Part shown: piece by piece, positions 39,152 through 48,463 of the stretch | Layout: each line of letters starts with the position of its first letter | How positions within the stretch are numbered: position 1 is the first letter of the stretch | Assembly (NCBI GenBank): GCA_002425225.1 | Contig: DILV01000026.1 | Span: 338,245-402,244 of the forward strand | Length of the DNA stretch: 64,000 nucleotides | Reading direction: 5' to 3' | Origin: Thiothrix sp. UBA5583 | GTDB lineage: Bacteria; Pseudomonadota; Gammaproteobacteria; Thiotrichales; Thiotrichaceae | Program-made: the position numbers and the translations under genes | The notes under the pieces: generated by a model | What the model was told of the DNA's origin: nothing | Seen by the model: only the letters and a program-made list of their open reading frames with translations | The model's database searches: none

Positions 39152-40270
39152 TTATAGGCGATGTCGCTGATCAGCAAGTCTAAAGCCCACGAGATCGGGC
39201 GTAAATCCCTTGCTGAGGGCTATTACCTTGAAACGGTCGCCCATTTCCGACGGAAGGCTAAGAGTGCGCACCTGTTGAGCCAGTTTGTACTGATTGGCAG
39301 GGTAGGTGTTCAACGCGGTCATGAACAGTTCCTCCAGCCCGCTGCTGGCGAGAAATGCGGCTTGTGTTGTGTATCCCGCCAGTTCCAAACCGTTATCTGC
39401 GCCTGCCTCGGCAACGGCAGTGAAATCCACACTGGCAGTAATGTCCTGAAGGCCGGGATACCACAGCGGGTTGTTGTGGACACGGTGCTGGTAATGGCAA
39501 ATCAGTGTGCCTTGACTGCGGTCGGGGTGGTAGTAATCAGCTTGTTCGTAACCGTAGTCGATCAGCAGCAGGATTCCAGCTTTCAGTACATCTGCCATGC
39601 TGCCTAGCCAGCCGGGGAGATTGGGGTTGAATTCAGAGGTGTAATCACCTGCCACCTCGACCAATCCAAACCCATCGCCCTGGATTTCCACCTGTCGGAT
39701 AATCCGTTCCCCATTCACCAGTGTAAACAATTCCACCGGCATTGCATCCAGTACCTCATTCCCCACTATCACCCCGCGCATCGGTTCGGCAGGCAAGGCA
39801 TCCAGCCATACCACCCGTTCCAGTAAATGCGGTACGTTTGTCTGCAAGGTTTGCCGCTGGCGATCCCGCAATTCCGGGCTGAGATCGAGGATGTAGTAAT
39901 GTTCCGGCAGGCAAGCGAGACTTTCCAGTCGCGCAAGTATATCCGCTGCCATCACACCGCTGCCCGCGCCCAGTTCGAGGATGTCGCCACCACCCAATTC
40001 CGTCAACACCTGCGCACACTGGTTGGCAAGGCATTGCGAAAACAGCGAGGAAATTTCCGGGGCAGTGATGAAATCACCTTCCTTGCCGATCTTGCGCAGC
40101 CCCGCCACGTAGTAGCCCAAACCCGGCTCGTACAGTGCCATTTGCATGAATTCGCGAAAGGGGATGTTGCCGCCATTGCGTTCAATCGCGTTGCGGATGC
40201 GCTCTGCGAGTTGTGCGCTATGTGCCAATGCCTCGGCTGGCGGTGTGGGTAATGTGTCAGTAAAGCGCAT
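39152..40270 (-). CDS. SAM-dependent methyltransferase, MidA/NDUFAF7 family
   Basis: 372 residues. N-terminal GGNIPFREFMQMALYEPGLGYY, then FITAPEISSLFSQCLANQ and the SAM motif DILELGAGSGVMAADIL, followed by VIVGNEVLDAMPVELF. These are the signature blocks of COG1565. The mitochondrial member methylates an arginine in complex I; the bacterial substrate is unknown. It is divergent from the pteridine reductase gene. Confidence 0.92.
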   Translation of the reverse strand: MRFTDTLPTPPAEALAHSAQLAERIRNAIERNGGNIPFREFMQMALYEPGLGYYVAGLRKIGKEGDFITAPEISSLFSQCLANQCAQVLTELGGGDILELGAGSGVMAADILARLESLACLPEHYYILDLSPELRDRQRQTLQTNVPHLLERVVWLDALPAEPMRGVIVGNEVLDAMPVELFTLVNGERIIRQVEIQGDGFGLVEVAGDYTSEFNPNLPGWLGSMADVLKAGILLLIDYGYEQADYYHPDRSQGTLICHYQHRVHNNPLWYPGLQDITASVDFTAVAEAGADNGLELAGYTTQAAFLASSGLEELFMTALNTYPANQYKLAQQVRTLSLPSEMGDRFKVIALSKGFTPDLVGFRLADQRHRL

Positions 40271-40314
40271 GGGGTATCATCGGCAAAAACACAAAGCTTA
40301 ACAGAAGGTATGAA

Positions 40315-41058
40315 ATGGCGACATTGGAAGGTAAGGTAGCACTGCTCACAGGCGCTGCCCGACGCATTGGTGCAGAAACTGCCCGCATCCTGCACGCAGC
40401 CGGGGCAACCGTAGTAATCCACTACCGCAATTCCTCACAGGATGCAGAGGCGCTCCAGACAGAACTGAATACCATCAGGGCAGATTCCTGTTTTTTGGTG
40501 CGTGGTGACTTGCTGGATGTGGCAAGCATTCCCGGCATCATCCAGCAAACACTGGCGCAAACCGGGCGGCTGGATATATTGGTTAATAATGCCTCCTCCT
40601 TCTATCCCACCCCGCTGGACACCCTGAGCGAACAGCAATTCGATGACCTGATTGGTACTAACCTCAAAGCCCCGTTGTTCATGGCGCAAGCCGCCGCAAC
40701 ACATTTGCGCAGCAGCCATGGCTGTATCATCAATATCGTCGACATCCACGGCTTCCGCCCGTTAAAAAACTATACGGCATATTGCGTGGCGAAAGCTGGT
40801 TTGCTGATGCTCACCCAATCGCTGGCCCGCGAACTGGGGCCGCAGGTGCGGGTGAACGGCGTTGCTCCCGGTGCGATCCTGTGGCCAGAAATGAGTGAAA
40901 ACCACGCCATGCACGCCGACATCCTCGCCAAAACCGCCCTGCACCGCGAAGGCAACCCAGCGGATATTGCCAAGGCCGTGCTGTTTCTGGCGCGGGATGC
41001 CGATTATATTACCGGACAGGTGATTCCGGTGGATGGGGGGCGCTTGCTAAACCATTAG
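40315..41058 (+). CDS. Pteridine reductase (FolM/PTR1-like short-chain dehydrogenase)
   Basis: 247 residues. The cofactor motif is TGAARRIG (T-G-x-x-R-R-x-G), the variant typical of pteridine reductases and NADPH use. NNAS and the catalytic YCVAKAG follow, then PVDGGRLLNH. It probably reduces dihydro- and dihydromonapterin. Its stop overlaps the rfaH stop on the opposite strand by 4 nt. Confidence 0.88.
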   Translation: MATLEGKVALLTGAARRIGAETARILHAAGATVVIHYRNSSQDAEALQTELNTIRADSCFLVRGDLLDVASIPGIIQQTLAQTGRLDILVNNASSFYPTPLDTLSEQQFDDLIGTNLKAPLFMAQAAATHLRSSHGCIINIVDIHGFRPLKNYTAYCVAKAGLLMLTQSLARELGPQVRVNGVAPGAILWPEMSENHAMHADILAKTALHREGNPADIAKAVLFLARDADYITGQVIPVDGGRLLNH

Positions 41059-41585
41059 GCTGCCAAGAGCTGGGCGGGGGAAATGCCCAGTTTGCTGGGG
41101 CGTTGGGTTTGCAGGATTTTTAGCAGGACTATGGCACGATTTTCACCGTCATAATGCTGAAACACAGCCTCCAACCCGCGAAATGCGCCCTCTGTTATGA
41201 TGACTTTTTCACCCGTGTGGAAACGGTCAAGGTCGATGGCGCGTTCGCTCAGTCCATCTTCCTCTGCTTTCAAGTCCGTAATCAGCTTGTCGGGAACAGG
41301 GGTGGGCAAGTTGGTTATGCCAAAGCGCACGATGCCACTGACGCCAAGCGTGGAGCGGATGGGTGCCCAGTTGTCTTCCAGCCCGTCATCCAAATGAATA
41401 AACATGTAACGTGGGAACAGGGATTCCACCACCTGCACCATTTTGCCACGCTGTTTCCGCAGCCGTTTGGCAAGCGGGCGGTAGACTTCATACTCCTGTT
41501 TTACTAGGTTTTCTTGCGCCAGCTCATCTTTATGGGGCTTACTAGTAAGCAAGTACCAGTGTCTTTGGTTAACAATTTCAGTCAT
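41055..41585 (-). CDS. rfaH: Transcription antiterminator RfaH (NusG paralogue)
   Basis: 176 residues. NGN domain from RHWYLLTSKPHKDELAQENL to the ESLFPRYMFIHLD segment, then a short linker and a KOW region FHTGEKVIITEGAFRGLEAV. The length and the WxLLxxKPxxE start fit RfaH rather than general NusG. RfaH binds paused polymerase at ops sites and couples translation of long surface-polysaccharide operons. ATG at 41585; an upstream ATG at 41633 is possible. Confidence 0.88.
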   Translation of the reverse strand: MTEIVNQRHWYLLTSKPHKDELAQENLVKQEYEVYRPLAKRLRKQRGKMVQVVESLFPRYMFIHLDDGLEDNWAPIRSTLGVSGIVRFGITNLPTPVPDKLITDLKAEEDGLSERAIDLDRFHTGEKVIITEGAFRGLEAVFQHYDGENRAIVLLKILQTQRPSKLGISPAQLLAA

Positions 41586-41839
41586 ATATTTTCTACATAC
41601 CTTTTTTATTGCCATTGAGTAACGATCCGCCAATTGACCGTTTTCTCATCCCTTGACCCTGTTCGACTCCTTCCTCAATAGCCTAGAGCTATAAAGAAAG
41701 CTAGTCAATATTGAAAATCGCTTGATCGTTCCTATTTTAGACATGTAGTCGTATACTCGCGTTGCAAAAGTCATTTTCCATAAAATCATATTTTTGAAAA
41801 TAAATTTCATAAATTACCGAATAAGTAACAGGCTCGATA

Positions 41840-42595
41840 ATGATGATGGATAATCAGAATGTGCTGGTCGCGGCAACAGGGCTGTCGCGCTACTACAGCA
41901 ATCATTGTGCGGTTGACCGCATTGACGTGCATTTACATAAAGGTGAGGTTTTGGGTTTGTTGGGGCCAAATGGTGCAGGCAAATCCACCACCATGCAGAT
42001 GCTCACCGGTAATCTTGCCCCCTCTGTGGGAGAGATTCAAATCAATGGTATTGATTTGCTGGATGAACCGCACAAAGCCAAACAGCAAATTGGCTACTTG
42101 CCAGAACAGCCACCAGTTTACCGCGACCTGACAGTCGACGAATACCTGTATTACTGCGCTCGCTTGCGCAATGTAGCTGCAAGCCAGCGCAAGGAAGCCG
42201 TGGAACGTGCCAGTGAACGTTGTGGCTTGCAAGAGGTGGGCAAACGCCTGATCGGCAACCTTTCCAAAGGCTTCCGGCAGCGGGTCGGGATTGCGCAAGC
42301 TATCCTGCACAACCCGGCGGTGGTGATTCTGGATGAGCCAACGGTTGGCCTTGATCCTATCCAGATTCGGGAAATTCGCCGTTTGATCCGTGAGCTGGGG
42401 CAAGAACACGGCATTATCCTTTCCACCCACATTCTGCCGGAAGTTCAAGCCGTGTGTGACCGGGTGCAAATCCTCAATCGTGGCAAAACCGTGTTCAATG
42501 ATAGTCTGCAAGGTGTTGAATCGCTGGAACAGGTGTTTTTTGACCTGATATTCCGTGAAGCAGATCATGTTCCAGCAGGGGAGGAGGTAGCATGA
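41840..42595 (+). CDS. ABC transporter ATP-binding protein, GldA/NosF-like
   Basis: 251 residues beginning with three consecutive ATG-type codons (MMMD). Walker A LLGPNGAGKSTTMQML, signature NLSKGFRQRVGIAQAIL, Walker B VVILDEPTVGLDP and switch His in STHILPE. It overlaps its permease gene by 4 nt. The 254-nt region upstream, shared with divergent rfaH, is AT-rich and holds no gene. Confidence 0.92.
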   Translation: MMMDNQNVLVAATGLSRYYSNHCAVDRIDVHLHKGEVLGLLGPNGAGKSTTMQMLTGNLAPSVGEIQINGIDLLDEPHKAKQQIGYLPEQPPVYRDLTVDEYLYYCARLRNVAASQRKEAVERASERCGLQEVGKRLIGNLSKGFRQRVGIAQAILHNPAVVILDEPTVGLDPIQIREIRRLIRELGQEHGIILSTHILPEVQAVCDRVQILNRGKTVFNDSLQGVESLEQVFFDLIFREADHVPAGEEVA

Positions 42596-43353
42596 GTGCC
42601 ATGTGGGCCATTGCCATCACCGAATTCCGTCGCATGTTTTTGTCACCGCTGGCGTGGAGCATTCTGGCGGTGGTGCAATTCATCCTCGCCTGGATATTCC
42701 TGCTGGGTTTGCAGGAATACATGACCCAAATCCAGCCGCTGACCACCACCATGGAAGACCCACCGGGCATCAGTGATCTGGTAGTTTCCGCCCTGTACCT
42801 GTGGGCAGGGATCATCATGCTGGCCGTAATGCCGTTGATGACCATGCGCCAGTTTGCAGAAGAGCGCATGAACCAGACCTTGCCATTGCTGACTTCCTCG
42901 CCGCTATCCAGTACCCAGATTGTGCTGGGAAAATATGTCGGTTTGCTGTTGTTTGTGCTGGTGATGGTGGGTTTGTTGAGCTTGATGCCTTTGTCACTGG
43001 CACTGGGGACGCAACTGGATTGGGGCATGTTGGCATCGGCAGCGTTGGGGCTGGTGTTGTTGCTGGCATCGTTTGCGGCTGCGGGTTTGTTCCTGTCGTC
43101 ACTGGCGCGGCAGCCGGTGATTGCAGCGGTCACAACCTTTGGTTTGCTGCTGTTTCTGGTGGTGCTGTACATTTCCGGCAAGTCACAGGTGACAGGTAGT
43201 GAGGTGTTTGTGTACCTGTCGCATTTCGGTCATTTTCTGTCATTTCTGGAAGGCATGTTCGACAGCAGCGATTTGTTGTATTACCTGTTGTTTATCGGTG
43301 GTTTCCTGATCCTTACCATCCGCAAACTCGATAATGACCGGCTTCAGGGGTGA
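42592..43353 (+). CDS. ABC transporter permease, GldF-like
   Basis: 253 residues, six predicted helices, with MWAIAITEFRRMFLSPLAWSI at the start and the segment MRQFAEERMNQTLPLLTSSP that is typical of GldF-type ABC-2 permeases. It partners the ATPase gene upstream (ATGA overlap) and the GldG-like gene 6 nt downstream. Confidence 0.88.
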   Translation: MSAMWAIAITEFRRMFLSPLAWSILAVVQFILAWIFLLGLQEYMTQIQPLTTTMEDPPGISDLVVSALYLWAGIIMLAVMPLMTMRQFAEERMNQTLPLLTSSPLSSTQIVLGKYVGLLLFVLVMVGLLSLMPLSLALGTQLDWGMLASAALGLVLLLASFAAAGLFLSSLARQPVIAAVTTFGLLLFLVVLYISGKSQVTGSEVFVYLSHFGHFLSFLEGMFDSSDLLYYLLFIGGFLILTIRKLDNDRLQG

Positions 43354-43359
43354 GACAGC

Positions 43360-44769
43360 ATGAAAATGAATAAAACAGCCCATCGCTGGATCGGCTTGCA
43401 AAACGGCATTTTTTATCTGCTATTCGCAGCGGTGGTTGGTTTGCTGGGCTTTTTCGGGCATCAGTTTAAACTGCAAGCCGACTGGACGTACAACAATCGC
43501 AACAGTTTGTCCCAACCTACCCAGGCGTTATTGCAAACCCTGGACAAGCCATTGAAATTCATTGCCTACATTCCTGACAATCCTGGGCTGAAAAACCAGT
43601 TGGAAGGAGTTGTCAGCAAATATCAGCGGGTTAAAGCCGATACTAGCTTGGAATTCGTCAATCCCGATCTTGAGCCGCTACGCGCCAAACAGGACAAGAT
43701 TGATTCCGCCGGGCAGCTCGCTATCCATCTGGGTGAACGCAGCGAAGTGGTCGAAGAAACCAGCGAGCAAGTCATTGCCAATGCCATCCAGCGCATGAGC
43801 CGGGGTGGGGAGCGGCTGGTGGTATTTCTGGAAGGCCACGGCGAACGCAATCCGCTGGCTACAGAATCCAGTGGCATGTCCAAACTGGCTGAATCCTTGC
43901 AACGCAATGGTTTCACGGTACAGCCCCATAATCTGGTGCGTACCCAGTCGTTACCCCAGAATGCCAGTGCCGTGGTCATTGCCGCGCCACAACAGGATTT
44001 GCTGCCAGGTGAAGTAGACATCCTGAAAAAATACGTGGAACAGGGTGGCAACCTGCTGTGGTTGCAAGACCCCGGCGGTTTGCACGGCTTGCAAGGGCTG
44101 GAAGAACAGCTTGGCCTGCAAATCCATGATGGAACCATTATTGATGCCAACGAAGCCCTGCAAATGCTGTTGGGTATCAACCACCCGGCAGTTGTGCCGG
44201 TAGTGGATTACGGAAAATCAGCCATCGTGCAAAAGCTGGCAGGTGTACAAACCCTGTTTCCGTTTGCCACTCTGGTTGAACCTGACCCAGCGGCTGCCAG
44301 TAAGGAGGGTGGGCCTGCCTGGAAAACGGATGCATTCCTCAATTCCTTGCCGACCAGTTGGCTGGAAAGCAGTGGAGTGCTGGAAGGTGCAGTAACGTTT
44401 GACGAAGGCAGTAATGACTTGCAGGGGCCGTTATCCATTGGCATAAGCCTGACCCGTACCTTGGAGGCTGCTACCGACAAACCGGACGCACCACCTCGCC
44501 AGCAACGGGTAGTCGTGGTCGGGGACAGCGATTTCATGCTCAACAGTTTTGTCGGGCATGGTGCGAATCTGGAACTTGCTACCAACATTTTCAACTGGCT
44601 CAGTGAGGATGACAATCTGCTGCAAGTGCCGCTGATCCGTGCGCCGGATACACAGATGGAAATGGGCGAAACCCTGGGTTTTGTGTTGGGTAGCCTGTTC
44701 CTGTTTGGGTTGCCGCTGGGTTTGTTAATGGCAGGCTTGCTGATCTGGTGGCGCAGGAGGAAACGTTGA
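43360..44769 (+). CDS. GldG-like ABC-associated membrane protein
   Basis: 469 residues. One N-terminal helix (FYLLFAAVVGLLGFFG), a large extracytoplasmic domain (FLEGHGERNPLA; VVIAAPQQDLLPGEVDILKK; VVVGDSDFMLNSFVG) and one C-terminal helix (LGSLFLFGLPLGLLMAGLLI). The periplasmic part resembles the IFT52/GldG-type domain. A GGGGTGAG site precedes the start. The stop is coupled to the next gene (TGATG). Confidence 0.88.
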   Translation: MKMNKTAHRWIGLQNGIFYLLFAAVVGLLGFFGHQFKLQADWTYNNRNSLSQPTQALLQTLDKPLKFIAYIPDNPGLKNQLEGVVSKYQRVKADTSLEFVNPDLEPLRAKQDKIDSAGQLAIHLGERSEVVEETSEQVIANAIQRMSRGGERLVVFLEGHGERNPLATESSGMSKLAESLQRNGFTVQPHNLVRTQSLPQNASAVVIAAPQQDLLPGEVDILKKYVEQGGNLLWLQDPGGLHGLQGLEEQLGLQIHDGTIIDANEALQMLLGINHPAVVPVVDYGKSAIVQKLAGVQTLFPFATLVEPDPAAASKEGGPAWKTDAFLNSLPTSWLESSGVLEGAVTFDEGSNDLQGPLSIGISLTRTLEAATDKPDAPPRQQRVVVVGDSDFMLNSFVGHGANLELATNIFNWLSEDDNLLQVPLIRAPDTQMEMGETLGFVLGSLFLFGLPLGLLMAGLLIWWRRRKR

Positions 44770-45578
44770 TGAGTGTTCAGGTCAGACGTTTACTGTTGAA
44801 CTTGCTCCTGTTGCTGCTGGTGGTGGGCTTGGGTGGGGTGGCATGGTGGCAAACCAGCCAGCCCAAGACATTGCCAACAACCTTGTTGCCACTGACGCGG
44901 GCTGACATTACCCGTGTCACTATCAATCCCCAGCCGGGCAGTGACAAGCCTGTACTGGTACGTCTGGAACGCAGCGGTGATCAGTGGCAAATGCTAGAGC
45001 CGGAATCAATGCCCGCCAACCCTGCCCGCATCAGCCAGCTATTCACCCTGCTGGATGAAACGGTTGAAGCCTCTTACGCTGCTACCGGCAAAGACCTTAA
45101 ACAGTATGGGTTGGAACCGGGCAATGCCAGCCTGACCCTGAACGAGGAAATCCTGCTGTTTGGTGCCGAAAACCCGGTTTCCCACAAGCGTTACGTTTTG
45201 CATCAAGGCCAGATCAAACTGGTGTCGGAAGCCGTGTTTGGCTTGCTGACAGGCGAGGCACTGGAGCTGGTTTCCCGCAAGCTGGTTCCTGAAGGGCGTC
45301 AGGTGAAAAGCCTGCAATTACCGCAAGGCCATGCCAGTAAGCCGGAAACTTTGCAAAACTGGCAGATGGCAGATGCTGTCCGGTTGGAAAAGCTGTCTGG
45401 CAAGGTGGCAGGAACGGGCAATATCACCCTGACGCTGGATGATGGCAGTAGTCTGGTTTTCAGCGTGTTGCCGCAAGCAGGTGATTTGGTACTGGTGAAT
45501 GAGGCTGCCGGTTTGCGCTATACCTTGCCGGAACCACAACGGGCTAACTTGTTGCCGCCCGCTGAGTCATCGCCATAA
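44769..45578 (+). CDS. DUF4340 protein of the Gld-like ABC module
   Basis: 269 residues with an N-terminal helix (LLLNLLLLLLVVGLGGVAWW) and a beta-rich body (ITRVTINPQPGSDKPVLVRLE; YGLEPGNASLTLNEEILLFG) that fits DUF4340. ATG at 44769 follows GGAGG. This four-gene set (ATPase, permease, GldG-like, DUF4340) recurs in non-gliding proteobacteria; its substrate is not known. The last 35 nt overlap the hybrid kinase gene on the other strand. Confidence 0.85.
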   Translation: MSVQVRRLLLNLLLLLLVVGLGGVAWWQTSQPKTLPTTLLPLTRADITRVTINPQPGSDKPVLVRLERSGDQWQMLEPESMPANPARISQLFTLLDETVEASYAATGKDLKQYGLEPGNASLTLNEEILLFGAENPVSHKRYVLHQGQIKLVSEAVFGLLTGEALELVSRKLVPEGRQVKSLQLPQGHASKPETLQNWQMADAVRLEKLSGKVAGTGNITLTLDDGSSLVFSVLPQAGDLVLVNEAAGLRYTLPEPQRANLLPPAESSP

Positions 45579-47202
45579 CCTGACTGATCATCGCCAACAA
45601 TTCTGCCGGTTTGAACGGTTTGCCTATGAATTCGTCCATTCCGGCAGCGAAACAGGCTTCACGATCACGATCCAGGGTATTGGCGGTCAGGGCAATGATG
45701 GGAGTGTGATGACGCGAACCGTGTTCATGTTGACGAATGCGGCGGGTGGCTTCCAGCCCATCCATGATGGGCATTTGTACATCCATCAGGATTAGGTCGG
45801 GCTGGTGATCTGCCCAGGCAATGATGCCAGCCTTGCCATGTTCCGCGATTATGACTTCATAACCGGCCTGTTCCAGCACCTTTATTGCCAACAGGCGGTT
45901 GACCACATTGTCTTCCACCAGCAGGATTTGCAGGTTATCGTTCATTTGAGTGCGGGGCGTGATAGCAGCGGGTATGGCTGGCGTTACGGCTGCCTGTTTG
46001 AACGGCAAGCTGAAATGGAACAGGCTGCCTTGTCCGGGAGTGCTGGTCAGTTGCAGCTCACCCCCCATCAGGTGTACCAGACGTGCGGCAATGGTCAGTC
46101 CGAGGCCGGTTCCACCGTAACGGCGGGTGACGGTATTGTCGGCTTGCTGGAACGCTTTGAAAATGCTGGCCTGTTTATCGACTGAAATGCCAATGCCGGT
46201 ATCACGCACGGCAAAATGCAGGCGTATTTGCCCGGCGGGTGCGGCGGGTTCGCGCTGGAGCGTGAGGTTGATGACACCTTCTTCGGTAAATTTCACTGCA
46301 TTATCCAGCAATGCGCTCAATACCTGTTTGAGGTGTTTGGCATCGCCTTCCAGGTAGTCGGAAATGCTGCCATCAATGCCGTGGGTGACTGCCAGACGTT
46401 TGTGACTGGCGTGTTTGCGGCATACTTCAATGCATTCCTGTAGCAGTGGGCGTAACGCAAACGGGGCGTTTTCCAGTTCCAGTTCGCCCTGTTCCATGCG
46501 GGAGAAATCCAGAATGTGGTTGATGATTTCCAGCAGGTTATTGGCTGAGCTTTGTACCACATCCAGGTACTGGCGTTGGGTGGGGGTCAATTCGGTGTGC
46601 AGGGTCAAATCCGTCATGCCGATGATGCCATTCATGGGGGTGCGGATTTCATGGCTGATCATGGCGAGGAATTCGCTTTTGGCCTTGCTGGCCTGTTCGG
46701 CTGCATCACGGGCTTGCAGGGCTTCCTGCCGGGTGGTTTGCAATGCCGTGTAATTGAGGCAAGCCGTGCAGGCGCTATCCAGCCGTTTCATGATCGGGCC
46801 GAGTGCCAGCAGCCACATGGGTGAAAACGGTTTGTCCCGCAGGATAACCAACAACCCACTGCTGCCGATGGGCAGGAAATGGTAATGGATACCCGCTGCT
46901 TCGATGATTTCCCCCGGCTTGCTGATTTGCCATTGTCCGCTGGCAATACGTGCGATGTACTGATCCAGCAGGGGCAGTTTGTTGGCAAGCGTGCCATGCA
47001 GGCGCGGGTAACTGTGACAGGGCTGGTAGCTGTTGGTGGTGAACGGTGCATGATCGTACAGCCACACATGCGCACTCCGCCCGTTCAGTAAGCGCAGGGC
47101 GGGATACAGGAATTTGCGCAACATGGCGTGCAGTTCCTGATCCTGTCCGACCAGCAGCGCCAGTGCATACTGGATGGAAACGAGCTGGTTGGTGGCTTTC
47201 AT
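45544..47202 (-). CDS. Hybrid histidine kinase with receiver domain
   Basis: 552 residues. An N-terminal ~170-residue region without a recognised fold, a short coiled coil (EALQARDAAEQASKAKSEF), the HisKA box MISHEIRTPMNGIIGM, ATPase motifs (LLDNAVKFTEEG, DTGIGI, GGTGLGLTI) and a C-terminal receiver with LILMDVQMPIMDG. No membrane helix, so it is cytoplasmic. Its ATG overlaps the stop of the FIST gene by 4 nt, so the two are coupled and the FIST protein is its likely input. Confidence 0.93.
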   Translation of the reverse strand: MKATNQLVSIQYALALLVGQDQELHAMLRKFLYPALRLLNGRSAHVWLYDHAPFTTNSYQPCHSYPRLHGTLANKLPLLDQYIARIASGQWQISKPGEIIEAAGIHYHFLPIGSSGLLVILRDKPFSPMWLLALGPIMKRLDSACTACLNYTALQTTRQEALQARDAAEQASKAKSEFLAMISHEIRTPMNGIIGMTDLTLHTELTPTQRQYLDVVQSSANNLLEIINHILDFSRMEQGELELENAPFALRPLLQECIEVCRKHASHKRLAVTHGIDGSISDYLEGDAKHLKQVLSALLDNAVKFTEEGVINLTLQREPAAPAGQIRLHFAVRDTGIGISVDKQASIFKAFQQADNTVTRRYGGTGLGLTIAARLVHLMGGELQLTSTPGQGSLFHFSLPFKQAAVTPAIPAAITPRTQMNDNLQILLVEDNVVNRLLAIKVLEQAGYEVIIAEHGKAGIIAWADHQPDLILMDVQMPIMDGLEATRRIRQHEHGSRHHTPIIALTANTLDRDREACFAAGMDEFIGKPFKPAELLAMISQVMAMTQRAATS

Positions 47203-48350
47203 GCCGCATCCCCCCGCTTGGGGACAACACCCACCGCAATGGTTTTATTGTCCATTTCCAGACAGGTTTCGCCGTTGTTGGCAATTTGCCCGTGGCTCAG
47301 GACGCCGAGCAGTGGAATGTCTGGTGGCAGTGCCGCACGGACGATGGCCAGTTCTGTGGCAAATTGTTCTCCCAACAATACCGGGCGACTGATGCTGTCG
47401 AATAGCAATGCCGGGTGTTTGCCAACACCCATAGCCGTGGCGGCTTGCACACAAGCGCGTGCCGTTGCCAGTATGTTCGCCTGCCTGCCTTTCAGAATGT
47501 ATAACATGTGGTTGAGCGGAACCTCACCCACACATACCAGATCGTTACCCGACTGGAGCAACGGTGAACGCACGCTCAGTTCACCGTCCAGCTTTTCCAA
47601 GCCTAGCGGATAGGTATGTACCAGTTCGGCGAAACGCTTGGACTGGTGGCTGATACCACTGTCCGTTTCCACCACCTTGCGGTAAACCTCGAATGCCGGG
47701 CAGTAATCCAGGGTAGTAATGACGTTGTGATAAGCACCTGTCACCAGAAATGGTCCGGCGAATTTTTGCCAGCCATGCCCGCTGCTGATGTTGAGTGTGT
47801 AGCCCAGCGCAGCAATTTGCACACAGTCCTGTAACAAACCAGCATTGCTGAACAAGCAAGGCGTAATCCCTGTCAGCGGTGAACCTGCACCACCACCCAG
47901 ATAACGGCAGTTATCGCCCAGCACTTCATACAAACTTGCCAGACAGCTAGACATCCGTTTGCCTGCGCTGTCGAACAGGGCAAGCAGGGTGGAACCGGGG
48001 GCTATGGCGGCGGCGAAGGCATCCACTGCTTCGGTAAAATCCCTGTCTTCCGCAGAAATATCCGGTATGTGTCTGATGGTCGTGACTGTGGGCAAGCCAT
48101 ATACAATGCTGCCGCGAGTCATCAAGAGCCGGTTTGCGATCAGTTGGGGGAAGATGCCACCAAATACTGGCACGGGTAGTGAGCGCAGTCTGGCATTGAG
48201 TGCAGCGGGCGTAAAACCGTTGGCAGCACAAGCCAGTAGCAACAGGCTTTTGGCTCCGCCTGCTAGCGCTGCATCAATATGCCGGAACAGGGCATCAGCA
48301 GAACCGCTGGTGTCGCTAAACAGCAGGTAAGACGAAGTGTGGTCGTGCAT
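47199..48350 (-). CDS. FIST-domain sensor protein (NosP-like)
   Basis: 383 residues, the length of NosP. FIST N domain in the first half (LLLLACAANGFTPAALNARL, YGLPTVTTIRHIPDISAEDR) and FIST C domain in the second (FEVYRKVVETDSGIS, LGVLSHGQIANNGETCLEM). In Pseudomonas, Shewanella, Vibrio and Legionella, NosP is a heme protein that senses nitric oxide and inhibits a co-encoded histidine kinase. The coupled hybrid kinase here fits that arrangement. Heme binding cannot be proved from sequence. Confidence 0.8.
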   Translation of the reverse strand: MHDHTSSYLLFSDTSGSADALFRHIDAALAGGAKSLLLLACAANGFTPAALNARLRSLPVPVFGGIFPQLIANRLLMTRGSIVYGLPTVTTIRHIPDISAEDRDFTEAVDAFAAAIAPGSTLLALFDSAGKRMSSCLASLYEVLGDNCRYLGGGAGSPLTGITPCLFSNAGLLQDCVQIAALGYTLNISSGHGWQKFAGPFLVTGAYHNVITTLDYCPAFEVYRKVVETDSGISHQSKRFAELVHTYPLGLEKLDGELSVRSPLLQSGNDLVCVGEVPLNHMLYILKGRQANILATARACVQAATAMGVGKHPALLFDSISRPVLLGEQFATELAIVRAALPPDIPLLGVLSHGQIANNGETCLEMDNKTIAVGVVPKRGDAA

Positions 48351-48463
48351 GGTGGTTCACTGTTTTTATTGTCGTCAATTATGCTGGCATTGTAAGGAAT
48401 GCCAGCAGCCGACAGAAGCACGGCACGATAATCGTTAGGTTTACGCCGGTTTTGAGCACAGAT

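Noticed and set aside
41477..41487. GGCGGTAGnnT, the core of the RfaH ops element, antisense inside rfaH
   Set aside because: Nine fixed bases are expected by chance about once in a window this size on both strands, and it lies in coding sequence (Tyr-Arg-Pro codons) with no leader context.
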